Source of the DNA: Sporolactobacillus sp. THM7-4
GTDB taxonomy: Bacteria; Bacillota; Bacilli; Bacillales; Sporolactobacillaceae
Reading direction: 5' to 3'
DNA length: 64,000 nucleotides
Assembly (NCBI RefSeq): GCF_004153165.1
Contig: NZ_SEMD01000003.1
Coordinates: 59,401 to 123,400 of the forward strand
Position numbers and translations under genes: made by a program. Positions 45,373 to 53,717 of the stretch are shown here, one piece after another (position 1 is the stretch's first letter; each line of letters begins with the position of its first letter). The notes beneath the pieces were generated by a model. That model did not search any database and was not told the origin of the DNA. It saw only the letters and a list, made by a program, of their open reading frames with translations.

Positions 45373-46209
45373 TTAATCGAAGCGGAACGCCTTTTCATTC
45401 CGCCGGATCATCCGTTCATAATAGTAACCAAATGTTTCGCTCTCGGAAGTAGACAGGCCGGAAGTAAGCAGCGGGCCGAGCGACCTGAGCGTTTGAAAAA
45501 TGGCGTTTGCCATCATTGGTACAGTGAGAACCCGTCCGCCGATTTCTTCCAGCGAAGCCATGACGTTCGGGTCAATATCGGGATAACTGAAACGGGTCGT
45601 TTCGCCTTGCAGACCATGCCGGTAAAAATCACGGATCATAGCGGCACGGGCGGGACCGCTGCCGCTGACACATAAATAAATCTGAACGGCGACGCCGCGC
45701 CTGACCCGGCGCTGCGATATGCCGGCGAATTTTCTGCCGCGGCTGCTCAGATCGTATCGCCCCGGGCAGTAGGAGCGGGTTATCTCTTTGACTTCAAAAT
45801 CGATACCGAGCGGAGCCAGTGTTCTTTCAATAAAATCAGCCATGGTCTGGTAGGCCTCGTCTATCGATATGGGTCGTTCCTTTTCTGAGAAAATCAAGGA
45901 TAAATTGAGTACCCCTTCGTCAAGTACGACCGCGAGTCCGCCGGAATTTCTGGCAACGTAACGATAGCCCGCGTTTTCGAGGACATGAAGCGCGTCTTGC
46001 AGGTGGGGGAGACGGGTATCCTGAATGCCCAGCATAACAGTGTTTTGGTGAACCCATAATCTGGCCGTAGCCGGGGATTCACCTAAACCCGCAGACTGGC
46101 AAAGAGCGTCATCGATGGCGAAAGATTGCCTGCCGTCAAAATTGCCTTCCATGGAAGATTGATCAATCACCCGCCAGACCGTTTGATTCAGAAGAGGGGA
46201 CACCGTCAT
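45373..46209 (-). CDS. lipL: Octanoyl-[GcvH]:protein N-octanoyltransferase LipL
   Basis: 278 residues of the biotin/lipoate ligase fold, close to B. subtilis LipL (YwfL). WRVIDQSSMEGNFDGRQSFAIDDALCQS, NSGGLAVVLDEGVLNLSL, the catalytic cysteine in TRSYCPGRYDLSS and FAGISQRRVRRGVAVQIYLCVSGSG are matched. It moves octanoyl groups from GcvH to E2 subunits before sulfur insertion. A GTG two codons after the ATG (46203) has better spacing to AAAGGTG and could be the true start. Confidence 0.93.
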   Translation of the reverse strand: MTVSPLLNQTVWRVIDQSSMEGNFDGRQSFAIDDALCQSAGLGESPATARLWVHQNTVMLGIQDTRLPHLQDALHVLENAGYRYVARNSGGLAVVLDEGVLNLSLIFSEKERPISIDEAYQTMADFIERTLAPLGIDFEVKEITRSYCPGRYDLSSRGRKFAGISQRRVRRGVAVQIYLCVSGSGPARAAMIRDFYRHGLQGETTRFSYPDIDPNVMASLEEIGGRVLTVPMMANAIFQTLRSLGPLLTSGLSTSESETFGYYYERMIRRNEKAFRFD

Positions 46210-46361
46210 CGCACCTTTCTCGTGTCTTTCTGATTTAATTATAACAGAAAGATACCCGTTTCCCCTCCCGGGAGGCGGAACAAGGAGCAGATTCGTTTAT
46301 TGATTGCGGATTAATGGTATATCATAAGGATGGTCCAGAGAAACAGGGAGGTTATGTGTGA

Positions 46362-47300
46362 ATGAAAGCTGTTGTTATTGATCATTATGGCGGTAAGGAA
46401 GAATTGCATGAGACGGAGGTTCCAGACCCGGTTCCCGGTGCCCATCAGGTCGTTGTCAAAATGTCCGCCACATCGATAAACCCGATTGACTGGAAACTGC
46501 GTGAAGGGTATCTGAAAGAGATGTTTGACTGGGAATTCCCGATTATTCCTGGATGGGATGCGGCTGGCGTCATTTCGAAAGTTGGCGAAGAGGTTACCGG
46601 CTGGAAAAAAGGGGATCGCGTTTTTGCCCGACCCGCTACCACACGTCACGGTTCATATGCCGAATACATGTTGATCGATGATCACTTGCTCGCGCCGATT
46701 CCGGACAATATTTCGTTTGCTGAAGCGGCATCTGTCCCCTTAGCGGGCTTAACTGCCTGGCAGGCGCTGTTCGACCACGCGAACTTGAAGGCGGGGGAGA
46801 AAGTGCTGATCCATGCCGGTGCAGGTGGCGTCGGAAGTCTCGCGGTCCAGTTCGCGAAGGTCCGCGGCGCATACGTCTACACAACGGCCAGCGCAAACAA
46901 TGCGGATTTTCTGAAGTCTCTGGGTGCTGATGAAGTCATTGATTATCATACGACGAATTTCGCGAATGTTCTGTCAGACATTGATGTGGTGTTCGACACG
47001 ATGGGCGGAGACATCCAGAGGGACAGCTTCAAGGTGTTGAAAAAGGGGTCGGGGAGGCTCGTTTCTATTCTCAACGCTCCCGATCAGGCGCTTGCTGAAA
47101 AATATAAAGTTCAGGCTGAATCGATCTGGCTCAGGGAAAACGGCAGACAGCTGAAAGAAATCGCCGATCTTTTGGCATCCGGAAAAGTAAAAGCCATTGT
47201 CGGCAGCAGGTTCCCGTTTTCTGAAAAAGGCATCAGAGACGCTCACGCTTTAAGTGAATCACACCACGCACGCGGAAAAATTGTGATCACGTTTGAGTGA
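46362..47300 (+). CDS. NADP-dependent zinc-free alcohol dehydrogenase/quinone oxidoreductase family protein
   Basis: 312 residues of the medium-chain dehydrogenase/reductase superfamily. The N-terminal GroES-like part has NPIDWKLREGY and GWDAAGVISKVGEEVTGWKKGDRVFA; the Rossmann motif is VLIHAGAGGVGSLAVQFAKVRGAYV. Zinc ligands of true alcohol dehydrogenases are absent. The physiological substrate is unknown. The ribosome site is CAGGGAGG. It is followed by an aldo/keto reductase gene. Confidence 0.9.
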   Translation: MKAVVIDHYGGKEELHETEVPDPVPGAHQVVVKMSATSINPIDWKLREGYLKEMFDWEFPIIPGWDAAGVISKVGEEVTGWKKGDRVFARPATTRHGSYAEYMLIDDHLLAPIPDNISFAEAASVPLAGLTAWQALFDHANLKAGEKVLIHAGAGGVGSLAVQFAKVRGAYVYTTASANNADFLKSLGADEVIDYHTTNFANVLSDIDVVFDTMGGDIQRDSFKVLKKGSGRLVSILNAPDQALAEKYKVQAESIWLRENGRQLKEIADLLASGKVKAIVGSRFPFSEKGIRDAHALSESHHARGKIVITFE

Positions 47301-47428
47301 TCTACAGTCCCGGACAATTGCTTTAACAGGAAAGTGCAAAAGGAAAAACGAACCGGAGATCGACATGAACACTTTTTCCCCGGATACAGGGGTAGAATCA
47401 TGAGGCAGAAAGAGGTGCGTTTTCGAAG

Positions 47429-48265
47429 ATGGTAACATCGATAAAGGATACGATTCACTTAAATAATGGCGTGGACATGCCGCAGCATGGATTCGGAGTG
47501 TACCTGATTAAAGATGAGGATGAAGCGAGACCGGCCATTGCCAAAGCCGTAGCCTCCGGATATCGCGCCTTTGATACGGCGCAGTTTTATGAAAATGAAG
47601 CACTTGTCGGTAAACTACTGAAAGAATCGGGACTGCCTCGAAGTGATTTTTTTATTACAACAAAAGTAACCAATCCGAAGCAAGGTTATGACAGCACACT
47701 GAGATCGGTCGAAAAATCGATGAAGGATCTGCAGGTGGAACAGATCGATCTGCTGCTCGTTCACTGGCCGAGTAAGAAACACTTTTTTGAGACCTGGAAG
47801 GCTTTTGAACGGCTGTATGATGAAAAACTGGTCCGGTCGATCGGTGTCAGCAACTATGAAAAACATCACCTTGAAAAGCTGGCGGCAAGGAGCAACGTGA
47901 AGCCGGCCGTTAATCAGATCGAGTGCCATCCATACCTCGCACAGAAGGATCTGCGTGCCTGGCTTGCTGAACAAAATATTGCCGCAGAAGCCTGGAGCCC
48001 GCTCGGACGAGGAGCTGTGCTTAACGATGAGACCATTGGCGGGATTGCGGAGAAACATGGCAAGTCTCCGGCGCAAGTCATTATCCGCTGGCATCTGCAA
48101 CACGGTACCATCGTGATCCCGAAATCGGTGACACCGGCACGAATCGCTCAGAACGCCGATGTTTATGATTTCTCGCTGACCGATGAGGAAATGTCTGCAA
48201 TAGATGCACTGGACAGGAACGGCCGTACAGGTCCTGTACCCGATGAGGTTTATGAAAAAATTTAA
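47429..48265 (+). CDS. Aldo/keto reductase (YtbE/YvgN-like)
   Basis: 278 residues, TIM barrel. The catalytic tetrad is visible as Asp in RAFDTAQFYENE with its Tyr, Lys in FITTKVTNP and His in LLVHWPS. The C-terminal IPKSVTPARIAQNADVYDFSLTDEEMSAID is the NADPH-binding signature. It reduces aldehydes such as methylglyoxal or glyoxal in relatives; substrate here is inference. The gene is downstream of a quinone oxidoreductase-like gene. Confidence 0.92.
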   Translation: MVTSIKDTIHLNNGVDMPQHGFGVYLIKDEDEARPAIAKAVASGYRAFDTAQFYENEALVGKLLKESGLPRSDFFITTKVTNPKQGYDSTLRSVEKSMKDLQVEQIDLLLVHWPSKKHFFETWKAFERLYDEKLVRSIGVSNYEKHHLEKLAARSNVKPAVNQIECHPYLAQKDLRAWLAEQNIAAEAWSPLGRGAVLNDETIGGIAEKHGKSPAQVIIRWHLQHGTIVIPKSVTPARIAQNADVYDFSLTDEEMSAIDALDRNGRTGPVPDEVYEKI

Positions 48266-48272
48266 TGACAGG

Positions 48273-48313
48273 AAAAAGAGGATCGCTGCATGGTTGAGCG
48301 TTCCTCTTTTTTT
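48273..48313 (+). terminator. Intrinsic terminator of the aldo/keto reductase gene
   Basis: AAAAGAGGATCGCT pairs with AGCGTTCCTCTTTT (one mismatch), and three more T follow. Confidence 0.78.
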
Positions 48314-48537
48314 ACTCCTGAATTGATTTTAATGTCTCTAATCAGGAATGATTAACCGTACAAGGCTGCAGACACGGTGCAGGCGCAATTAGGCTCTCAC
48401 ATATATCATGATTGGGGTGCGGATATTTTTCACTATCTGGAATGGTTGCAAAGCGGGAACCGCACCATCTCTGGAATGATAAATAAAAACAGCGGGAAAT
48501 TGTGTACGGGGATAAAAGGCTGAAGATTTTCATTTCC

Positions 48538-48566
48538 TTGCCAGATTCCCATTCTTTGATTATGAT
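48538..48566 (+). promoter_or_regulatory. Promoter of the queuosine transporter-queF transcript
   Basis: TTGCCA at 48538-48543, a 17-base spacer and TATGAT at 48561-48566. Transcription should start about 13 bases before the riboswitch. The stretch 48314-48537 holds no gene that I can support. Confidence 0.55.
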
Positions 48567-48585
48567 AAATACCGTTATACGGCCT

Positions 48586-48632
48586 GGCAGAGTTCGAAAC
48601 CCTCCTCTGCCTTACCAAAAAAACTACGGGAG
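48586..48632 (+). promoter_or_regulatory. PreQ1 class I riboswitch, translational type
   Basis: GGCAGAG pairs with CTCTGCC around the loop TTCGAAACCCTC. An A-rich tail (CCAAAAAAACTA) follows, ending in CGGGAG. The tail GGG can pair with the loop CCC to make the H-type pseudoknot of preQ1-I, which would hide the ribosome site GGGAG of the next gene. The downstream gene is a queuosine precursor transporter, which supports the assignment. Confidence 0.72.
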
Positions 48633-48641
48633 TGTTAGCTA

Positions 48642-49322
48642 TTGAATCAAACAAAACAAAGTGTTGAAGTCCCCTTCAGGCTGTTCATTCTGGCGATGAT
48701 TTTTGTTACGTGCCTGATTGCCGCAAATCTTGCTGCATCCAAACTTTTCACTCTGGGCGGCCTGTCGATGACGTCTGGTATCATTATCTATCCGTTGACT
48801 TTTGTGCTCCTGGACAGTATGGCTGAAATCTGGGGCAAGCCGGTCGCCCAGAGAATCATCTGGATCGGTCTCGCTGCTAATTTTCTCTTTACCTTGCTGC
48901 TGCAGGCTGCGATCCATCTCCCGCCTGCTCCGTTCTGGAAAGGTCAGACGGCATATGCGACGGTCCTCGGTGCCGTGCCGAGGGTGGTGTTCGCTTCTCT
49001 GTGCGGCTATCTCGTATCTCAGACGCTTGACATTACGATTTTCGTCAGACTGAAAAAACGGACTCAGGGCAGAAAACTATGGCTTCGAAGTATAATGAGC
49101 ACGGCAATCAGCCAGCTGGCCGATTCGACCGTTTTCATGTTTATCGGCTTTTCAGGTGTCCTGCCAGTCTTCGCTATTCTCTCGACCATTGGTACCGAAT
49201 ATATTCTGAAGTTTTCTTATGCGGTCATTGGAGTACCGCTTGTCTATCTTGCCGTCCGCTGGGCAAGGGGGAAAAGCAGGGGACTGGCCCATATGGTCTC
49301 TCTACCTGCGGACAAGCACTGA
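48642..49322 (+). CDS. Queuosine precursor transporter, YhhQ/COG1738 family
   Basis: 226 residues with about six transmembrane helices. [51 protein letters not shown] and [22 protein letters not shown] are family motifs. Family members import preQ0 or preQ1. The start is TTG at 48642, with the ribosome site inside the preQ1 riboswitch tail. queF follows 32 bases later in the same direction. Confidence 0.9.
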   Translation: MNQTKQSVEVPFRLFILAMIFVTCLIAANLAASKLFTLGGLSMTSGIIIYPLTFVLLDSMAEIWGKPVAQRIIWIGLAANFLFTLLLQAAIHLPPAPFWKGQTAYATVLGAVPRVVFASLCGYLVSQTLDITIFVRLKKRTQGRKLWLRSIMSTAISQLADSTVFMFIGFSGVLPVFAILSTIGTEYILKFSYAVIGVPLVYLAVRWARGKSRGLAHMVSLPADKH

Positions 49323-49354
49323 AGCATTCTATTTTTAATCATTCAGGGGGAATA

Positions 49355-49846
49355 ATGATGACAGACAGAAAACAGGAAGGCCTGACTCAGCTCGGGAACA
49401 AAGGAACAAAATATATTTTTGATTATGATCCGGGGCTGCTCGAAACTTTTCAGAACGTCCACAAGGATCGCGATTATTTTGTAAAATTCAATTTTCCGGA
49501 ATTCACCAGCCTCTGCCCGATTACCCATCAGCCGGATTTTGCGACTCTGCATATCAGCTACGTCCCCGCAGAACGGATGGTCGAGAGCAAATCATTGAAG
49601 CTCTATTTATTCAGTTTCCGCAACCACGGTGACTTCCACGAAGATTGTATCAACAAGATCGCTGATGATTTGATCAGGCTGATGGATCCAAAATATCTTG
49701 AGGTCTGGGGAAAGTTCCTTCCCCGCGGCGGGATCAGTATTGACCCGTACGTTAATTATGGCAAAGAGGGTACCGCCTGGGAAAAAGTTGCCTTTGAACG
49801 ACTGACCAGGCATGATATGTATCCGGAAAAAATCGACAATCGCTGA
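49355..49846 (+). CDS. queF: NADPH-dependent 7-cyano-7-deazaguanine reductase QueF
   Basis: 163 residues of the short (unimodular) QueF. The nucleophile Cys54 and Asp61 lie in [13 protein letters not shown], and [23 protein letters not shown] is the QueF signature with the binding glutamate. It reduces the nitrile of preQ0 to the amine preQ1. The start is ATG at 49355 behind CAGGGGGAA. It shares a transcript with the transporter and is separate from queDEC. Confidence 0.95.
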   Translation: MMTDRKQEGLTQLGNKGTKYIFDYDPGLLETFQNVHKDRDYFVKFNFPEFTSLCPITHQPDFATLHISYVPAERMVESKSLKLYLFSFRNHGDFHEDCINKIADDLIRLMDPKYLEVWGKFLPRGGISIDPYVNYGKEGTAWEKVAFERLTRHDMYPEKIDNR

Positions 49847-49870
49847 AAAACGAAGACAGGTCCGCCAATA

Positions 49871-49990
49871 TCGGCGCTCATCCGGAAAGGTCGGCGATAC
49901 TCAGAAAATATCGGCGATACTCGAAATATATCGGCAGTTGCGCGAAAATATCGCCCGTTCTATAAAAATATTGCTCTTCTCGCAAAATTT
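49871..49990. repeat. Six degenerate 20-bp tandem units
   Basis: Units begin at 49871, 49891, 49911, 49931, 49951 and 49971, exactly 20 bases apart. The pattern is TCGGCGATACTCAGAAAATA-like: a TCGGC core, a variable middle and an A-rich end. A half unit precedes at 49861. The rest of the 49847-50159 gap contains a TATAAT at 50068 that could serve the acetyltransferase gene. Confidence 0.75.
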
Positions 49991-50159
49991 CCATCTATGC
50001 TGAATGTCGTGAAAAATAATTGCCATATTCTCTAATTTTTTTCACAGCCTTTTTCCCTGTTTTCATCTATAATAAGGGAAAAAAGTTCCCTGGCATGGAA
50101 AGATAAAGAGACTTGATCAGACCTCAGGATGTGTTGGATACGGAAAGGAGCGGGGCTAA

Positions 50160-50987
50160 GTGCTCAGACAGCTGACTGAGAAAGACAGAGAAATTGCATT
50201 GGCTTTTGCAGGTGATTGTCCGTCCGAAAATATTTTCATACTTGGAGACATTGAAGCATTCGGTTTTGAAGATAAGAAGGTCACGGTATGGGGAGCATTC
50301 AATGATTCGGGAGAAATGACAAGTTTACTTCTTCGTTACAATGGAAACTTTATCCCTTACGCAAGAGATGTGAGCAAACTGAACGGGCAGGAATGGGCAG
50401 AGTTGATCTATCAGGATGGGCGGCTTGAAACGCTTTCCGGACTTAAAACGGTGGTGGAAAGAATCCTGCCCTATATCAAACAGACTCTGCGGGAGAAAAA
50501 AACGGCATATTATGCGAAACGCAATTTTGAGGCCCCACTCGATTTGACTGCCAGTCGAAGGCGTGATATCCGAATGCTTTTCCCGGAAGAAACAGATAAG
50601 ATCGTGCAGTTAAGGGCATCGATCCCCGAATTTTCAAAAATCGAACAGTCTCAGGAATCATTCAGGGAAAATATGGAAAAAGGTATCTCCAGGACATTCT
50701 ATATTGAAAAGAACGGAGAGCCGGTCAGCGCCGTTTCGACAACTGCGGAAACAAGAGGGGCGGCGATGATTGTCGGTGTCTGTACAAAAAAAGGCTATGA
50801 ACAGCAAGGTTATGCAACCAGCTGTCTGGTCAAGACGCTGGCCGCTTTGAAAGCGGAACATAAAGAAGCCTGTCTTGTTTACGATAATCCGGTAGCCGGA
50901 AAAATGTACAAAAAGTACGGATTTACCGATATCGACAAATGGGTAATGGCTGTCTACCAGAAGAAAAATAATGGATTAAGGGAATGA
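50160..50987 (+). CDS. GNAT family N-acetyltransferase
   Basis: 275 residues. The N-terminal half (about 1-130) is an extra domain without a named family. The C-terminal half (about 140-270) is a GNAT domain with the acetyl-CoA loop IVGVCTKKGYEQQGYATSCLVKTL and LVYDNPVAGKMYKKYGF. The substrate is unknown. The start is GTG at 50160 behind AAAGGAG. Confidence 0.85.
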   Translation: MLRQLTEKDREIALAFAGDCPSENIFILGDIEAFGFEDKKVTVWGAFNDSGEMTSLLLRYNGNFIPYARDVSKLNGQEWAELIYQDGRLETLSGLKTVVERILPYIKQTLREKKTAYYAKRNFEAPLDLTASRRRDIRMLFPEETDKIVQLRASIPEFSKIEQSQESFRENMEKGISRTFYIEKNGEPVSAVSTTAETRGAAMIVGVCTKKGYEQQGYATSCLVKTLAALKAEHKEACLVYDNPVAGKMYKKYGFTDIDKWVMAVYQKKNNGLRE

Positions 50988-51102
50988 CGGTTCCAAAGGG
51001 ATGATGGCTGCCTGCCTTTTTTGCGGCGACGGTGGTGCTTTTCACCTGGAAGAATATCGTGACAGAGACGATCTTGTCTTCATGTGCATCCTTTTCGATG
51101 TT

Positions 51103-51163
51103 TGCTATAATGGAATGACCGAGGGTTCGAAATTCCCGCCCCTCGTTAAACAAAACCAGGGAG
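51103..51163 (+). promoter_or_regulatory. Promoter and preQ1 class I riboswitch of the queDEC leader
   Basis: An extended -10 TGCTATAAT (51103-51111) places the transcription start near 51118. The aptamer follows at once: CGAGG (51120-51124) pairs with CCTCG (51141-51145), the loop contains TTCG and CCC, and the A-rich tail TTAAACAAAACCA ends in GGGAG (51159-51163), whose GGG can pair with the loop CCC. This is the preQ1-I layout, and the genes downstream make preQ0. Confidence 0.78.
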
Positions 51164-51170
51164 CGTTTAA

Positions 51171-51206
51171 TTGAAAAAATTCTGGCATCTCCTCAAGAGG
51201 CACTGA
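51171..51206 (+). other. Possible 11-codon leader reading frame
   Basis: TTG AAA AAA TTC ... CAC TGA codes for MKKFWHLLKRH. The riboswitch tail GGGAG stands 7 bases before its TTG, so the aptamer would control this frame and not queD directly. A 9-bp hairpin CGAATCGAT/ATCGATTCG (51219-51252) follows. Translation is not shown by the sequence. Confidence 0.4.
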
Positions 51207-51296
51207 CCAGACCCGACACGAATCGATACATAATGTACTGGAGATCGATTCGATGCACACGGGCGGCCGTTTGCCGTCGGTTTTGCCTGATTGACG

Positions 51297-51323
51297 CTCT
51301 CCATTTAAATGGAGAGTTTTTAT
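51297..51323 (+). terminator. Intrinsic terminator inside the queDEC leader
   Basis: CTCTCCATTT pairs perfectly with AAATGGAGAG, followed by TTTTTATT. It stands between the riboswitch and queD, 52 bases before the queD start. Confidence 0.85.
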
Positions 51324-51374
51324 TCGCTCCTTTTACTTGCCGGACAGCGGACGCACGTAAAGGAGGATTTATCA

Positions 51375-51842
51375 TTGAATCAGAAAGACTTAATGGATCA
51401 GGAAGAACCAGGCTCGTTAAAGTATCACAACAAACGGGTTGCTGTAACTAAGTCGTTTACTTTTGATGCTGCTCACAGGCTCGAGCGGTATGAAGGAAAA
51501 TGCAAAAACCTTCATGGCCATACATACCGGCTTGTGGTTACGATCAGCGGCTATCTGAATGAGATCGGAATGGCCATGGATTTTGGCGATATTAAAGCGC
51601 TTTTTCAATCGGTCATAAAGGCAAAGCTTGATCACCAGTATTTAAACGAAGTTTTGCCGGAAATGAATACGACGGCTGAAAACATGATTGTCTGGATCTG
51701 GCAGCAACTCGAAATGGCGATGGCTGATCGTGGATACACGGCTCAGGGGCATCGTCTCGAAGCGCTCCGTTTATTTGAAACGCCGACCAGCTCGGCCGAG
51801 ATCAGACGGGAATGGATGGTAGATGATGAAAACGATCGCTGA
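51375..51842 (+). CDS. queD: 6-carboxytetrahydropterin synthase QueD
   Basis: 155 residues of the PTPS family. The zinc-binding histidines are in FDAAHRLERYEGKCKNLHGHTYRL, and the catalytic cysteine is in KCKNLHGH. It converts dihydroneopterin triphosphate to 6-carboxytetrahydropterin for queuosine. The start is TTG at 51375, chosen because AAAGGAGG precedes it at good spacing; the frame is open to 51309 but that part overlaps the terminator. It overlaps queE by 20 bases. Confidence 0.93.
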   Translation: MNQKDLMDQEEPGSLKYHNKRVAVTKSFTFDAAHRLERYEGKCKNLHGHTYRLVVTISGYLNEIGMAMDFGDIKALFQSVIKAKLDHQYLNEVLPEMNTTAENMIVWIWQQLEMAMADRGYTAQGHRLEALRLFETPTSSAEIRREWMVDDENDR

Positions 51843-52563
51843 ATTTGATTTGCCCGCTCGTGAAGTTTATGGAAAGTGGAAACTGCCGATGGTTGAGATT
51901 TTTGAGACCATTGAAGGGGAAGGCATGTACCAGGGTTTTCCAACTGTATTTGTCCGCAGCTTTCACTGCAACCTGCGCTGCAAATGGTGTGATACGCCGT
52001 ACAGTTTTGCGCCGGCAAAGCCGGCCTTTGAAGCCCGGGTCGATGAGATCGTGGATAAAGTCGCCTCATTCAACAGTCGCCGGATTTGTTTTACGGGCGG
52101 GGAACCGCTCATTCACAGGCAAAAATCAGCGGCACTGATCAAGGCACTGGCCGACCTCGACCAGATTATAGATATTCACATAGAAACAAACGGGGCGATT
52201 GATCTGGCTCCATTTGCCCGTATGCGGAAACGTGACGCGGTACTGATGAAGAAGATGCGTTTTGTCATGGATTACAAACTGGCTGCATCCGGGGAATCGG
52301 AAAAAATGATCACGGACAATTTCAACTGTCTGCTTAACCAGGATGAAATTAAGTTTGTCATTGGTTCGGACGAAGACTTTGAGCAGGCTAAAAAAGTTAT
52401 GGCGCGTTTTCACAAAAAAGGGCAGGTTCTGTTCAGCCCTGTCTGGGAAACCATGGAACCGAGGAGATTAGTGGAAAAAGTGCTGGCAGACCCGTTGCCT
52501 CAGGTAAAGATCAGCATGCAGCTGCATAAAATCATTTGGGATCCGAACAGGAGAGGGGTATAA
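51823..52563 (+). CDS. queE: 7-carboxy-7-deazaguanine synthase QueE
   Basis: 246 residues, radical SAM enzyme with the CxxxCxxC cluster motif in FHCNLRCKWCDTPYSF. It begins with MVEIFETIEGEGMYQGFPTVFVR, the QueE signature, and has FTGGEPL. It rearranges carboxytetrahydropterin to carboxydeazaguanine. It lies between queD (20-base overlap) and queC (4-base gap). Confidence 0.94.
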   Translation: MMKTIAEFDLPAREVYGKWKLPMVEIFETIEGEGMYQGFPTVFVRSFHCNLRCKWCDTPYSFAPAKPAFEARVDEIVDKVASFNSRRICFTGGEPLIHRQKSAALIKALADLDQIIDIHIETNGAIDLAPFARMRKRDAVLMKKMRFVMDYKLAASGESEKMITDNFNCLLNQDEIKFVIGSDEDFEQAKKVMARFHKKGQVLFSPVWETMEPRRLVEKVLADPLPQVKISMQLHKIIWDPNRRGV

Positions 52564-52567
52564 AAAT

Positions 52568-53260
52568 ATGACCAGGAAAGCAGTCGTTGTGCTTAGCGGA
52601 GGACTCGACAGTACGACTTGTATGGGTATTGCGAGGGACCGGGGGTATGAGCTTTATCCGGTTACATTCAGCTATGGGCAGCGCCACGATCGGGAAGTTG
52701 AGCAGGCAAAAAAAGTGGCGAACTATTTTCATGCACGACACCACAGGATTGTGGATATTGATTTCTTTAAACAGATAGGCGGGAGTGCCCTGACAGACTT
52801 GTCCATCGACGTACCGCAGGCAGGAGTGGGCGAAGGGATCCCCGCTACATACGTTCCCGCCCGAAACATGATCTTCCTGTCTCTTGCGAGTGCTTATGCT
52901 GAAGTGCTGGGAGCAGAAGCCATTTTTATCGGCGTGTCCTCTGTGGACTACAGTGGTTATCCCGATTGCCGGCCTGAGTTTATTGAGAGTATGAATCAAA
53001 CCGTTAATCTGGCGACAAAAACGGGCACAACAGATCACGGCCTGACCATTGAGGCGCCTCTGATGCACTTGACAAAAAGCGAGACGATCAAACTCGGAAC
53101 CCGGCTCGGAGTCCCTTATCATCTGACGACATCCTGTTACAATGGCGGAGAAACAGCCTGCGGGACCTGTGACAGCTGCAGATTGAGAATCAAAGGGTTT
53201 AAAGAAGCTGGACTCATAGATCCGGTTCCATATCAAATAGCTATCGATTGGAACGCCTGA
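52568..53260 (+). CDS. queC: 7-cyano-7-deazaguanine synthase QueC
   Basis: 230 residues. The ATP pyrophosphatase loop is VVLSGGLDSTT. PGRNM-type region is present as TYVPARNMIFLSLASAYAE, and the zinc site has four cysteines in SCYNGGETACGTCDSCRLR. It converts carboxydeazaguanine to preQ0 using ATP and ammonia. It is the last gene of the operon. Confidence 0.96.
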   Translation: MTRKAVVVLSGGLDSTTCMGIARDRGYELYPVTFSYGQRHDREVEQAKKVANYFHARHHRIVDIDFFKQIGGSALTDLSIDVPQAGVGEGIPATYVPARNMIFLSLASAYAEVLGAEAIFIGVSSVDYSGYPDCRPEFIESMNQTVNLATKTGTTDHGLTIEAPLMHLTKSETIKLGTRLGVPYHLTTSCYNGGETACGTCDSCRLRIKGFKEAGLIDPVPYQIAIDWNA

Positions 53261-53276
53261 TATTTTTAAAAGAAGG

Positions 53277-53314
53277 AAGAGGGCATGAACCCAACAAGGC
53301 TCATGTCCTTTTTT
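53277..53314 (+). terminator. Intrinsic terminator of the queDEC operon
   Basis: AGGGCATGA pairs with TCATGTCCT (one G-T), followed by TTTTTT. Confidence 0.75.
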
Positions 53315-53448
53315 CGTTTGGCCTGATGAACCGTTTGTCGAAAGGCTTTTTAAAAAAGGATGACAACTTTGGCAAATTTTCTTGAAAAAGAAACAAAAAA
53401 TGAAGTTAATAAGAAAAAATACTTTCATTTTTTTAATGTATGTTGTAA

Positions 53449-53474
53449 TATAATTTCCTGTGTGAGCGTTTTCT
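53449..53474 (+). promoter_or_regulatory. Promoter -10 and cre site of the beta-glucoside PTS gene
   Basis: TATAAT at 53449-53454 is followed by TGTGAGCGTTTTCT (53461-53474), which matches the 14-base cre core with one mismatch and covers the probable transcription start. A second weaker cre-like site, ATGAAAACGGTTTA, lies at 53689, just before the ribosome site. A hairpin ATCTTTG..GGGAA/TTCCC..AAAGAT (53563-53599) stands in the 240-base leader, but I find no clear RAT antiterminator sequence. Confidence 0.55.
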
Positions 53475-53717
53475 ATAAAAAATTTGCGATGATCTATTAA
53501 TCATCCGTCTGTGATTTACAAAGAATAAGGAGTGTAGTCAGTGAGCGAGGTTTTGTAAAACAATCTTTGCAGGGAAGGGTTTCGGATTTCCCCAAAGATC
53601 GACGGACGTACGGGAACAAAATCGACCAGATCATCTTCACAGGATAAGATCGTGATTAGAAATAGGTTTTCATATCGTATAAGAGTTAATGAAAACGGTT
53701 TAGAGGGGGATATGATA

